Assembly: GCA_027352645.1 (NCBI GenBank)
Contig: DAIEIL010000156.1
Location: 1-8,633 of the forward strand
Direction: 5' to 3'
Length of the DNA stretch: 8,633 bases
Source: Rhodobiaceae bacterium
GTDB taxonomy: Bacteria > Pseudomonadota > Alphaproteobacteria > Parvibaculales > Parvibaculaceae
Positions 1 to 6,282 of the stretch are shown here, piece after piece; position 1 is the first letter of the stretch; every line of letters begins with the position of its first letter. Both the position numbers and the translations under genes were made by a program. Below the pieces are notes generated by a model that was given only the letters and a program-made list of their open reading frames with translations, made no database searches and had not been told where the DNA came from.

Positions 1-1
1 G

Positions 2-712
2 ATCGGCCGCCCGGGTGAGAAGCCTGTTCCCCCGCTGAACCTCGTCGGCGATTTCGGTGGCGGCGCGCTCTTCCTCGCCATGGGCATGCTTGCGGCGCTG
101 GTAGAGGCGAACAAGTCCGGCAAGGGCCAGGTCGTCGACGCCGCCATGACGGACGGCGCGACCTCGCTGATGGCGATGTTCTTCGGCTTCCAGGCCGCGG
201 GTATCTGGCATGAGCCGCATGGCACGAACATGCTCGACGGCGGCGCGCACTTCTACGACACCTATGAGACGAAGGACGGCAAGTGGATCTCGATCGGTTC
301 GATCGAACCGCAGTTCTATGCTCTCCTGCGCGAGAAGGCGGGCCTGACCGACGCGATATGGGACCAGCAGATGGACCGCGCCAAGTGGCCCGAGATGAAG
401 GCGAAGATCGAAGCCGTCTTCAAGACGAAGACGCGCGACGAGTGGAGCGCCATCATGGAAGGCACCGACATCTGCTTCGCGCCCGTACTCTCGCTGACCG
501 AAGCCAAGGACCATCCGCATAACAAGGCGCGCGAGACGATTGTCGAGGTCGACGGTGTCGCGCAACCGAACATCGCGCCGCGCTTCTCCCGCACGGTGTC
601 GAAGATTCAGGGCGCGCCCGCGATCAACGGCGCGCATACGGTTGAAGTGCTCAAGGACTGGGGCTTCGCCGATGGCGAGGTCGACGCGCTGAAGAAGGTG
701 GAAGCGATTTGA
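2..712 (+). CDS. Alpha-methylacyl-CoA racemase (CaiB/BaiF family), 5' end outside window
   Basis: The product interconverts (2R)- and (2S)-2-methylacyl-CoA esters so that branched acyl chains can enter beta-oxidation. It is a cytosolic enzyme of the family III CoA-transferase (CaiB/BaiF) fold. The frame is open from base 2, so the gene starts left of the window: about 236 codons are visible of a usual 360-380, and roughly 140 N-terminal residues are missing. Visible codons 14-20 read LVGDFGG, the family motif whose Asp (codon 17) is the catalytic base. GSIEPQFY carries the second catalytic acid, Glu at codon 102. The 85-residue spacing matches the Asp156/Glu241 pair I recall for the Mycobacterium tuberculosis enzyme MCR. 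The catalytic His would lie upstream, out of view. The internal ATG at 80 falls after the GDFGG motif and is not a real start. The stop overlaps the next gene by 4 bases. A CaiB-like CoA-transferase of other specificity is possible but less likely, given both acids in this context. Confidence 0.93.
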   Translation: MGRPGEKPVPPLNLVGDFGGGALFLAMGMLAALVEANKSGKGQVVDAAMTDGATSLMAMFFGFQAAGIWHEPHGTNMLDGGAHFYDTYETKDGKWISIGSIEPQFYALLREKAGLTDAIWDQQMDRAKWPEMKAKIEAVFKTKTRDEWSAIMEGTDICFAPVLSLTEAKDHPHNKARETIVEVDGVAQPNIAPRFSRTVSKIQGAPAINGAHTVEVLKDWGFADGEVDALKKVEAI

Positions 713-1467
713 CCGCACTTCCTGGAACGACGGGCCGGCGGCGCATCTATCTGATGCGCCACGGCCATGTCGATTATTTCGGACGCGAGATTCAGGCGGC
801 AGGGGGCGACACCAAGGTCGTTCCCCTGACGCCGCTCGGTCAGGAACAGGCGGATGCCGGGGGCCGCGCACTCTCTCATGTGCGCTTCGACCGCGCGCTC
901 TGCTCGGGCGTTCCGCGCACACGGCAGACGGCCGAGCGCGTGCTTGCGGGGCAGGTTGAAAACCCCGCGCCTTCACTCGAGGTCGAGCCGGATCTCATCG
1001 AAATCCATAACGGTCGGTTCGGAGAGGTGAAGAGCCGCGAGGAACTCGCCGCCAAAATGGCCTTTTATTTTGAACTCGCGGGCGAGCCGGGCGCGACCAT
1101 GCTCGAACATGGCGAAGTCTTCGTCGAAGCCGAGCGGCGCGCCATCGGCGCCATTCGCCGCCTGCTGGCCGAACCGGGCTGGCACACGGCGCTCATCGCC
1201 GCGCATGAGGGCATCAACCGGCTGATCCTCGGCTGGGCGGCATTGGGCGCGAAGGGCAGCGGCCTTGTCGCCGTAAAGGCCTTCGAGCAGGACCCGGCCT
1301 GCATCAATGTCATCGACTTCGACATGGTGCCCAACGCGGACGGATCGGTCGGAACCGAGATCCAGCGCGCCATCATCAAGGCCATCAACGTCACGCCGTA
1401 CAACTATTTCAAGCACGGCATGAACATGACGAGCCTCGAGGCGATCTTCGCCAAGGACCCGCGCTGA
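709..1467 (+). CDS. Histidine phosphatase superfamily protein (phosphoglycerate mutase-like)
   Basis: This 252-residue cytosolic protein belongs to the histidine phosphatase (branch 1, PGM-like) superfamily, whose members transfer or hydrolyse phosphoryl groups through a phospho-histidine. The motif MRHGH has Arg17-His18-Gly19, with His18 the nucleophile. PRTRQTAE (70-76) is the usual second phosphate-pocket stretch. EIHNGRFGE (99-107) supplies the likely acid Glu99, and AAHEGINR (164-171) holds the second catalytic His166. The start is TTG at 709, inside a TTGA overlap with the racemase stop. The next in-frame ATG (754) sits in the RHG motif itself and cannot be the start, and an AAGGTGGA ribosome site lies just upstream at about 694-701. 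Overlap and spacing point to co-transcription and translational coupling with the racemase. The substrate cannot be read from the sequence. A glycolytic mutase is unlikely because the characteristic PGM substrate loops are not evident. Confidence 0.9.
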   Translation: MTALPGTTGRRRIYLMRHGHVDYFGREIQAAGGDTKVVPLTPLGQEQADAGGRALSHVRFDRALCSGVPRTRQTAERVLAGQVENPAPSLEVEPDLIEIHNGRFGEVKSREELAAKMAFYFELAGEPGATMLEHGEVFVEAERRAIGAIRRLLAEPGWHTALIAAHEGINRLILGWAALGAKGSGLVAVKAFEQDPACINVIDFDMVPNADGSVGTEIQRAIIKAINVTPYNYFKHGMNMTSLEAIFAKDPR

Positions 1468-1470
1468 GTT

Positions 1471-3282
1471 TCAACGCTTCTCGTCGATCCACCAGGTGTC
1501 ACTGCGATAGCCATAGAGCGATGTTCGCGCCGGCACCTTCACGCGGTCCCAAAGCGCCACCCATTGCGTGGGCGAATAAAAGAGCGGGATCACATAATTT
1601 CCAGACAGAAGAACGCGGTCTAGTGCCCGGACAGCGCTGACGAAATCATCCTTCGTCTTCGCCGCCAACAATGCCGAGATCATGGCATCGACGGCCTTGT
1701 CCTTCACGCCGATGAAATTATAGCTGCCCTTGGCGTCCGCCGCCTCCGACCCCCAACGGAAACTCTGCTCGTTGCCGGGCGACAGCGAGCTCGTCCATTC
1801 GAAAAAGATCATGTCGTAATCATAGGCATCGAGCCGGCCTTGATACTGACTCGAGTCGACATTCCGCACACGAACGTCAATGCCGGAGCGGCGCGCCATA
1901 TTCGCATAGACGAGGGCGAGGCGTTCGTCCGACGGCGTCGCCACCAGGATTTCGAAGCGGAGCGGCGCATGCGTCTTTGCATCGACCACCTGTCCCGCCG
2001 AGATCGTGTATCCCGCATCGCGCAACAGCGAGAGCGCCTTCACGCGATTGGCGCGGTTCAATCCATTCCCGTCGCCCACCGGCGCTTCATAGCCGCGGCT
2101 CATGATCTCCGGCGTCACGGCATCGGGAAACGGCGCGAGCAGGGCGCGCTCGCGCAGGCCCGCTGCGCGATGGAAAGACGATAGTTCCGAATTGTCGAAA
2201 TAGCTCTGCGTGCGTCTATAGACGCCGTGATAGAGCGACTTGTTCACCCATTCGAAATCGAAGAGATAGGTGAGGGCGGTGCGCACGCGCCGGTCCGCAA
2301 AAACTGGCCGTCGGATATTGAAAACCAGCGCCTTCATGCCGGAGGGCATGCCGGTCTCGAAGGCGAGCTGGTGGACGCGCCCCTCACGCACCGCCGGAAA
2401 ATCATATTCAGTGGCCCACCGGCCGGGGTCTTCCTCCGGCCGGGCATCGTATAGGCCGGCCTTGAAGGCTTCGAACGAGGCGTTGCTGTCGCGATAGTAG
2501 TCGTAGTCGACGCGCTCGATATTGTTGCGCCCTCGATTGACCGCCAGCCCTGCGCCCCAATAGTCCGGATTCAGACGATATGAAATACGGCTGCCGGGTT
2601 TCACTTCTTCGACGAGATAGGGGCCGCTGCCCACAGGCCGGTCGAGACTGGACTGATCGAAAGCGCGCTTTTCATAGACATGCTTCGGCAATATGGGCAT
2701 GAGGCCGAGGATGAGCGGCATCTCCCGGTCCGCGCTCGTCTCGCCGGGATCGCGGCGGAAGTAAAATTTGACGGTTCGCTCGTCCGGCCGTTCGATACGC
2801 TCGACCTTGCCGTAATAGCTCTTGTAATTGGGACGGCCCTTGTCGCGCAGCGTCTCCAGCGAGAAGATCACGTCGTCTATCGTGACCGGCGTTCCATCAG
2901 AAAAGCGGGCCTCCTTGCGCAAGCGGAAGGCCACCCAACTCCGATCGGGCGCCGTATCTATGCTTTCCGCGAGAAGGCCATAAAGCGAGAAGGCTTCGTC
3001 GTAGCCCCGGGCCATCAGGCTCTCGAAGACAAATTCCCGGAGGCCGACGGCTGGCGTTCCGCGCACGATGAAGGGATTGAGGCTGTCGAAACTGCCGACT
3101 GCCCCGAAACGGATCGTCCCGCCCTTGGGAGCGTCAGGATTCACATAGCTGAACGCCTTGAAACCCGCGAGGTTGGCGGGCTCGCCATGCATGGCGATGG
3201 CAGGTTCCGGCTGCGCATAAAGGGCGAGCGGCCACAGCACCCCCAGGATCAACGCCGCTATCCCCGCCGCTCTGCGTCCCAA
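1471..3282 (-). CDS. YejA-like extracellular solute-binding protein, family 5 (peptide ABC transporter)
   Basis: This is a periplasmic binding protein (603 aa) of the SBP_bac_5 family that captures oligopeptides for an ABC importer. It starts with a Sec signal peptide: MGRR, then a hydrophobic stretch about 7-22, with likely cleavage after ALYA (residue 23). The mature N-terminus YVNPDAPKGGTIRFG (46-60) followed by SFDSLNPF is typical of the YejA/microcin C-binding branch. FSDGTPVTIDDVIFSLETL (127-145) is the family 5 signature region. Length is normal for YejA. The start is TTG at 3280-3282. No ATG or GTG lies in frame before the upstream stop, and AAAGGAT sits 9 bases before the TTG. There are no yejB/E/F permease or ATPase genes on either side: the next gene downstream is on the opposite strand only 3 bases away. 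It must therefore serve a transporter encoded elsewhere, or act in sensing or cell-wall peptide recycling. DppA/OppA-type ligands remain possible. Confidence 0.92.
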   Translation of the reverse strand: MGRRAAGIAALILGVLWPLALYAQPEPAIAMHGEPANLAGFKAFSYVNPDAPKGGTIRFGAVGSFDSLNPFIVRGTPAVGLREFVFESLMARGYDEAFSLYGLLAESIDTAPDRSWVAFRLRKEARFSDGTPVTIDDVIFSLETLRDKGRPNYKSYYGKVERIERPDERTVKFYFRRDPGETSADREMPLILGLMPILPKHVYEKRAFDQSSLDRPVGSGPYLVEEVKPGSRISYRLNPDYWGAGLAVNRGRNNIERVDYDYYRDSNASFEAFKAGLYDARPEEDPGRWATEYDFPAVREGRVHQLAFETGMPSGMKALVFNIRRPVFADRRVRTALTYLFDFEWVNKSLYHGVYRRTQSYFDNSELSSFHRAAGLRERALLAPFPDAVTPEIMSRGYEAPVGDGNGLNRANRVKALSLLRDAGYTISAGQVVDAKTHAPLRFEILVATPSDERLALVYANMARRSGIDVRVRNVDSSQYQGRLDAYDYDMIFFEWTSSLSPGNEQSFRWGSEAADAKGSYNFIGVKDKAVDAMISALLAAKTKDDFVSAVRALDRVLLSGNYVIPLFYSPTQWVALWDRVKVPARTSLYGYRSDTWWIDEKR

Positions 3283-3333
3283 CTCGCGGTTATCCTTTGC
3301 TGCTTGCCCATTCCTTGAGCACTTGCGATCGGT

Positions 3334-3357
3334 TCTCAGATGTTGAGATTACCGGTA
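3334..3357. promoter_or_regulatory. Two adjacent dyads in the divergent SBP/IalB gap
   Basis: TCTCA (3334-3338) and TGAGA (3344-3348) form a perfect 5-base inverted repeat around a 5-base centre. One base further on is the 8-base palindrome TACCGGTA (3350-3357). They sit in the 203-base gap between the divergent binding-protein and IalB genes, where an operator would be expected. Both are short enough to occur by chance, and no regulator is encoded next to them. Confidence 0.25.
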
Positions 3358-3410
3358 TTTAATGGCCCAATCAGGAAAGACTTCGCACTATCGAAGCCAT
3401 GCCGGATATC

Positions 3411-3416
3411 TATAAT
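3411..3416 (+). promoter_or_regulatory. Candidate -10 box for the IalB-family gene
   Basis: A perfect TATAAT stands 70 bases before the chosen ATG at 3486, which would give a leader of roughly 60 bases. No convincing -35 hexamer is found at 16-18 bases upstream (the sequence there is CTATCG or similar), so the promoter may be weak or activator-dependent. Its position downstream of the ATG at 3399 argues against that ATG being the translation start. Confidence 0.35.
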
Positions 3417-3485
3417 CGCGCCGCGACTCGGACCGCGAGCCGGACAATACGGGCTGAATTTATAGCCTCAGAAAGGACGAACCTC

Positions 3486-4055
3486 ATGTTTTTCCGTCGT
3501 GTGGCGCTCGGCGCCCTCATGATGGCGCTGATAGCGCCGCTGGCACCGGCCATAGCCGCAGACGCAACCCCGGCCGCGGCGGGCGACAATGCGGGCCCCA
3601 AGCCCGAAATCAAGCAGTACGGCAGCTGGGCAACGCGCTGCGACACCAACCCGAAGAACGCGAAGCAGAAGGAGTGTCACGCTTTCGTCGACGTCCGGAT
3701 CGGCGAGGACGGCAAGCAGCGCGTGCTCTATCTCGGCGTCGGCTACATTCCGAAGAAGACCGATGGCAGCATGTTCATGTTCGCGATCACGCCGCTCGGC
3801 ACGATTCTTCCCGCAGGGCTGGGCGTCGATATCGACAACAGCGGCAAGGCGAAATTCGGCGGACCCTTCATCTTCTGCGTGCCGCTCGGCTGCCAGGCGG
3901 AAATGCCGCTCAAGGCCGAAAATCTGAAGGCCCTGAAGAGCGCCAAGGAAATGGAAGTCGCCTTCAAGCATGCAGGCAAGGGCGACATCAAGGTGCCGGT
4001 GAAGCTCGACGGCTTCAGCGCCGCGATCGCCGCGCTGCCGAAGCAGAAGGGCTGA
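3486..4055 (+). CDS. Invasion-associated locus B (IalB) family exported protein
   Basis: This is a small secreted or periplasmic protein of 189 aa from the IalB family, widespread in alphaproteobacteria and first known from Bartonella, where it aids erythrocyte invasion. The role in free-living species is not established. The sequence has a signal peptide (MFFRR, hydrophobic 6-24, likely cleavage after AIA, about residue 24). The family core follows: QYGSWATRCD (44-53), TILPAGLGVDID (106-117) and GGPFIFCVPLGCQAEMPL (125-142). Four cysteines (52, 64, 131, 136) could pair as two disulphides after export. I place the start at ATG 3486, because AAAGGA (3472-3477) lies 8 bases upstream and a signal peptide follows directly. 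The in-frame ATG at 3399 would put 29 polar residues in front of the signal peptide and precedes a TATAAT. The stop is 2 bases from the stop of the convergent acyltransferase. Confidence 0.88.
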   Translation: MFFRRVALGALMMALIAPLAPAIAADATPAAAGDNAGPKPEIKQYGSWATRCDTNPKNAKQKECHAFVDVRIGEDGKQRVLYLGVGYIPKKTDGSMFMFAITPLGTILPAGLGVDIDNSGKAKFGGPFIFCVPLGCQAEMPLKAENLKALKSAKEMEVAFKHAGKGDIKVPVKLDGFSAAIAALPKQKG

Positions 4056-4057
4056 GA

Positions 4058-4789
4058 TCAGTCTTCCCGCGTCGGGAAAAACACGCTGCGGAGCCAACCC
4101 CAAAGCGTGTTCTCCCGGAGCAGGTAGCGCATCAGCCTGTCCATATCTCGTTCGATGCGCTCGGGCTCTGCAAAGAGTTCCGAGCGTTTTCGTATCGGAC
4201 GGTCGGGATCGAGCTGGCGGACGACGCGGGCGGGATTTCCCGCCGCGATGCAATTCGGCGGGATGTCCTTCGTAACCACCGATCCTGCGCCGATGATGCT
4301 GTTCTCGCCGATGGTCACGCCCTTGCCGACGATGACGCGAACGCCCAACCAGGCATTTTCCCCGATCACGATGGGCGCGTGCTTGTCGAGTTCGCGCGTC
4401 CGGTCATAGGTGTCGTGCCAGTCCGAATCCGAGATGTAGCAACCGCTCGCGATCATCGTGTTCGAGCCGATGGTGATGTTCTCCGACGCGACGATATGCG
4501 TGCCCGGACTGACCAACACGTAGTCGCCAAGCGTGATGCGCCCTTCGCGTCCATCCGTCGTCCAGGTGCAGAGCCGGATCATGTTGCCGACTGCGGCATT
4601 CAGGTGAACGCAGGTGCCGATGCGGATATTGCCGCCGAACACCTCGACGTTGCGCGGGCTGCTGACTGCGAGGCCGGGGCCCGCCTCGTCGAAGGCCGGC
4701 ACGAGAAAATGCTCCGTCTGGAAACGGACCCAGGCGCCTTGCAGGCGACGAATGTAATAAGGCCGCCTCTCGCGCCGCAATGTCCGCAC
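4058..4789 (-). CDS. Hexapeptide-repeat (left-handed beta-helix) acyltransferase
   Basis: This is a cytosolic acyltransferase of the LacA/NodL/WcaF/CysE type, which moves an acetyl or other acyl group from a CoA donor to a sugar or amino sugar. With the GTG start at 4789 it is 243 aa. Residues 46-110 form the first helix coils. SDSDWHD (120-126) holds the presumed catalytic His125. IVIGENAWLGVRVIVGKGVTIGENSIIGAGSVVTKDIPPNCIAAGNPAR (140-188) is the classic hexapeptide array with the CoA-binding NPA end. An Arg/Glu-rich C-terminal tail follows. The reading frame can also begin at ATG 4918, but that would overlap hspQ by 38 bases, have no clear ribosome site and add 43 residues unlike the family. 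RRERRPYYIRRLQGAWVRF looks like a genuine N-terminus. The GTG has only a very close GGGGA, so the start is uncertain. It is probably co-transcribed with hspQ and the deacetylase, which hints at polysaccharide or lipid-sugar decoration. The substrate is unknown. Confidence 0.88.
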   Translation of the reverse strand: MRTLRRERRPYYIRRLQGAWVRFQTEHFLVPAFDEAGPGLAVSSPRNVEVFGGNIRIGTCVHLNAAVGNMIRLCTWTTDGREGRITLGDYVLVSPGTHIVASENITIGSNTMIASGCYISDSDWHDTYDRTRELDKHAPIVIGENAWLGVRVIVGKGVTIGENSIIGAGSVVTKDIPPNCIAAGNPARVVRQLDPDRPIRKRSELFAEPERIERDMDRLMRYLLRENTLWGWLRSVFFPTRED

Positions 4790-4833
4790 TCCCCGATTGC
4801 CGGGCCGACTGACCCTTCCGCCCGACGGATAGC

Positions 4834-4854
4834 ATGAGCCGGGTCGCGGCTCAT
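4834..4854 (-). promoter_or_regulatory. Hairpin between hspQ and the acyltransferase gene
   Basis: ATGAGCCG (4834-4841) and CGGCTCAT (4847-4854) are perfect 8-base arms around a 5-base loop. The hairpin lies 26 bases after the hspQ stop and 44 bases before the acyltransferase GTG. No U-run follows on the minus strand, so it is not a standard intrinsic terminator. It may stabilise or process the transcript, or attenuate expression of the downstream gene. Confidence 0.45.
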
Positions 4855-4880
4855 CCGAAATCGGCGCGGCAGAAATTTGC

Positions 4881-5213
4881 CTATTGAACGGTCTTTGCGC
4901 GAAGCGTGTAGACACCATCCCGCATGGGACCGAAAAGTTCCCTCACCTGAGGATGGCGAACGGGCTCGCCCGTCTCATCCGGCAGCAGATTCTGCTCGGA
5001 CACATAGGCCACGTATTCCGTCTCCGCGTTCTCGGCGAGCAGGTGATAGAAGGGCTGGTCCTTGCGCGGGCGCATTTGCTCCGGGATCGAGAGCCACCAT
5101 TCCTCGGTATTGTTGAAGGTGGGGTCCACGTCGTAGATGACGCCCCGGAAGGGAAAAAACTTGTGGCGAACGATCTGTCCGATCTGAAACTTCGCCTGCC
5201 GGTTGATCTCCAT
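4881..5213 (-). CDS. hspQ: Heat shock protein HspQ
   Basis: HspQ (YccV family, also listed as hemimethylated-DNA-binding) is a small cytosolic protein. In Escherichia coli it is heat-induced and has been described as a specificity-enhancing factor for Lon protease. With the ATG at 5213 it is 110 aa, the usual family size. The core AKFQIGQIVRHKFFPFRGVIYDVDP (7-31), EEWWLSIPEQMRPRKDQPFYHLLAEN (37-62) and ETEYVAYVSEQNLLPD (64-79) is the conserved alphaproteobacterial form. A TTG seven codons upstream (5234) is also in frame but has no ribosome site. The ATG has a GGAG about 13 bases before it, so its ribosome site is also mediocre. The gene begins 27 bases after the stop of the deacetylase on the same strand, so it is probably read from a promoter upstream of that gene. 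No sigma32-like promoter was recognised. Confidence 0.92.
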   Translation of the reverse strand: MEINRQAKFQIGQIVRHKFFPFRGVIYDVDPTFNNTEEWWLSIPEQMRPRKDQPFYHLLAENAETEYVAYVSEQNLLPDETGEPVRHPQVRELFGPMRDGVYTLRAKTVQ

Positions 5214-5240
5214 GCTTTCGTCCGCGCTCCACAAGTACAG

Positions 5241-6146
5241 TCAGGAAGAATAGCAGTTTGGCATGAGGGCCTGCAATTCACGGCAACCGATCAGCCTGAC
5301 ACCCGCGCTTTCGAGTTCACTGCGAATCCGACCGGAGCGAAGCAGCTCATAATCGCCGACGCGGGACCGCCAGTCGGGACAGATGGCGCGGAGTTCCGCC
5401 GTGTCGATGGCGGGGTGGAAGATCGCATAGGCGATTTGTCCCGGCTCGATGCGCCGTAGCAGATTGAGCGTATGCGCCGGCCGGTCTTCCGTCACGGAGA
5501 GGGAGAGCATCAGCATTCGGTCGAGCATGGGCACGCCACGAGCTTCGAGCCCGGTGACCACTTCCGACAGGGCGGCCGCGGTTTCCTCGTCATAGCCCCC
5601 CTTGCGCCACTGTTCGGCGCTCAGCCTGAGACCGAAGGGCATAGCACCCGCGTCGAGCGCCGCCGCCGTGAACGCGCCATAGAGGCGCGCGTTCAGCACC
5701 GAACCCATATGGGTATCGAGATGCGTCGGGCTGATACCGGCCTCGCGGGCGAGCTGGAGTTGCAGCCGCAGCTCGGCGCCAACTGCGTCCGGCTTCGCAT
5801 GGGCCGCGACCTCCGCCGAGCTGCGCGGAAAACAACGTTCGTCATCCATGAGGCCGCTCGCCGGATCGCGTGTTGAGACCGGACCCCAGCGATAACCGGA
5901 CCATTCGCTGGTCAGCGTCGCGTGAACGCCAAGGTCGGCATCCGGGTTTTCGCGCGCCCAGGCGGCAGTCGCGCGAAACCAGGGGCAGGGAACCATGACC
6001 GAGCCACACGTCACCGCGCGGGTCGCCCAGAGCTCCGCAAAGGCATCGAGCGAAGCGCCGCACATGCCCACATCGTCGACATGGAGGATCGCCACTCGAT
6101 CGGTCTCTTTGAGACCCAGTCGCATCAATGCCGGGTTGGCCCCCAT
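5241..6146 (-). CDS. ChbG/HpnK (YdjC-like) carbohydrate deacetylase
   Basis: This 301-residue protein belongs to the ChbG/HpnK family of metal-dependent deacetylases. Characterised members remove an acetyl group from chitooligosaccharides, and HpnK is tied to hopanoid side-chain synthesis. AILHVDDVGMC (19-29) carries the Asp24/Asp25 pair that provides the catalytic base and a metal ligand. DLGVHATLTSEW (71-82) has His75, and SPTHLDTHMGSV (139-150) has His142 and His146. These are the expected ligand motifs of the fold, in order. There is no signal peptide, so it acts in the cytosol. The start at ATG 6146 is well supported by GAGGGG five bases upstream. It is the first gene of a likely minus-strand unit with hspQ and the acyltransferase. 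The HVDDVG motif differs slightly from the commoner HADDFG. The substrate is unknown, and no hopanoid genes are in view to support HpnK. Confidence 0.88.
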   Translation of the reverse strand: MGANPALMRLGLKETDRVAILHVDDVGMCGASLDAFAELWATRAVTCGSVMVPCPWFRATAAWARENPDADLGVHATLTSEWSGYRWGPVSTRDPASGLMDDERCFPRSSAEVAAHAKPDAVGAELRLQLQLAREAGISPTHLDTHMGSVLNARLYGAFTAAALDAGAMPFGLRLSAEQWRKGGYDEETAAALSEVVTGLEARGVPMLDRMLMLSLSVTEDRPAHTLNLLRRIEPGQIAYAIFHPAIDTAELRAICPDWRSRVGDYELLRSGRIRSELESAGVRLIGCRELQALMPNCYSS

Positions 6147-6171
6147 GTCTTCCCCTCGTTCATTTTATTTT

Positions 6172-6189
6172 GATCGCGAAGCCGCGATC
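6172..6189. promoter_or_regulatory. GATCGCG dyad upstream of the deacetylase
   Basis: GATCGCG (6172-6178) and CGCGATC (6183-6189) are perfect 7-base arms around AAGC, 26 bases upstream of the deacetylase ATG. An AT-rich stretch (6161-6171) separates it from the ribosome site. On the minus strand it could be an operator or a leader hairpin. The bases after the stem on that strand are A-rich rather than U-rich, so it is not a terminator. Confidence 0.35.
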
Positions 6190-6204
6190 CGCATTTGCAC
6201 TTTG

Positions 6205-6224
6205 GCATTGGATACCCAATATGC
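6205..6224. promoter_or_regulatory. Imperfect dyad in the deacetylase/oxidoreductase divergent gap
   Basis: ATTGG (6207-6211) and CCAAT (6216-6220) are inverted around ATAC. The symmetry continues imperfectly outward to GCAT (6205-6208) and ATGC (6221-6224). A TGCAC pair flanks it as a direct repeat (6196-6200 and 6222-6226). It lies near the middle of the 136-base divergent gap, where an operator for either gene could sit. The regulator is unknown. Confidence 0.25.
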
Positions 6225-6282
6225 ACCCAACTGAAATTGGCCGGAAACCCTGCGGTTTCACGGCAAGATATTGGAGAAATGA

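Noticed and set aside
2680..3318. A 212-codon + strand frame opposite the 5' end of the peptide-binding protein
   Set aside because: Antisense to the signal peptide and the conserved YejA N-terminal region, with no ribosome site or family resemblance.
3468..4253. A 261-codon minus-strand frame opposite the IalB-family gene
   Set aside because: Shadow of the IalB gene and of the acyltransferase 3' end. The composition is Arg/Ala/His-biased with no motif.
3674..4837. A 387-codon + strand frame running across the IalB and acyltransferase genes
   Set aside because: It spans two real genes in other frames, is extremely rich in Arg and His, has no recognisable domain and crosses a clear convergent junction.
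5241..6146. Calling the deacetylase HpnK of hopanoid synthesis
   Set aside because: No squalene-hopene cyclase or other hpn genes are in view, and the family has several substrates, so only the family name is justified.
6172..6189. The GATCGCG stem-loop as an intrinsic terminator
   Set aside because: It lies upstream of both divergent genes, and neither strand has a T-run immediately after the stem in the reading direction.
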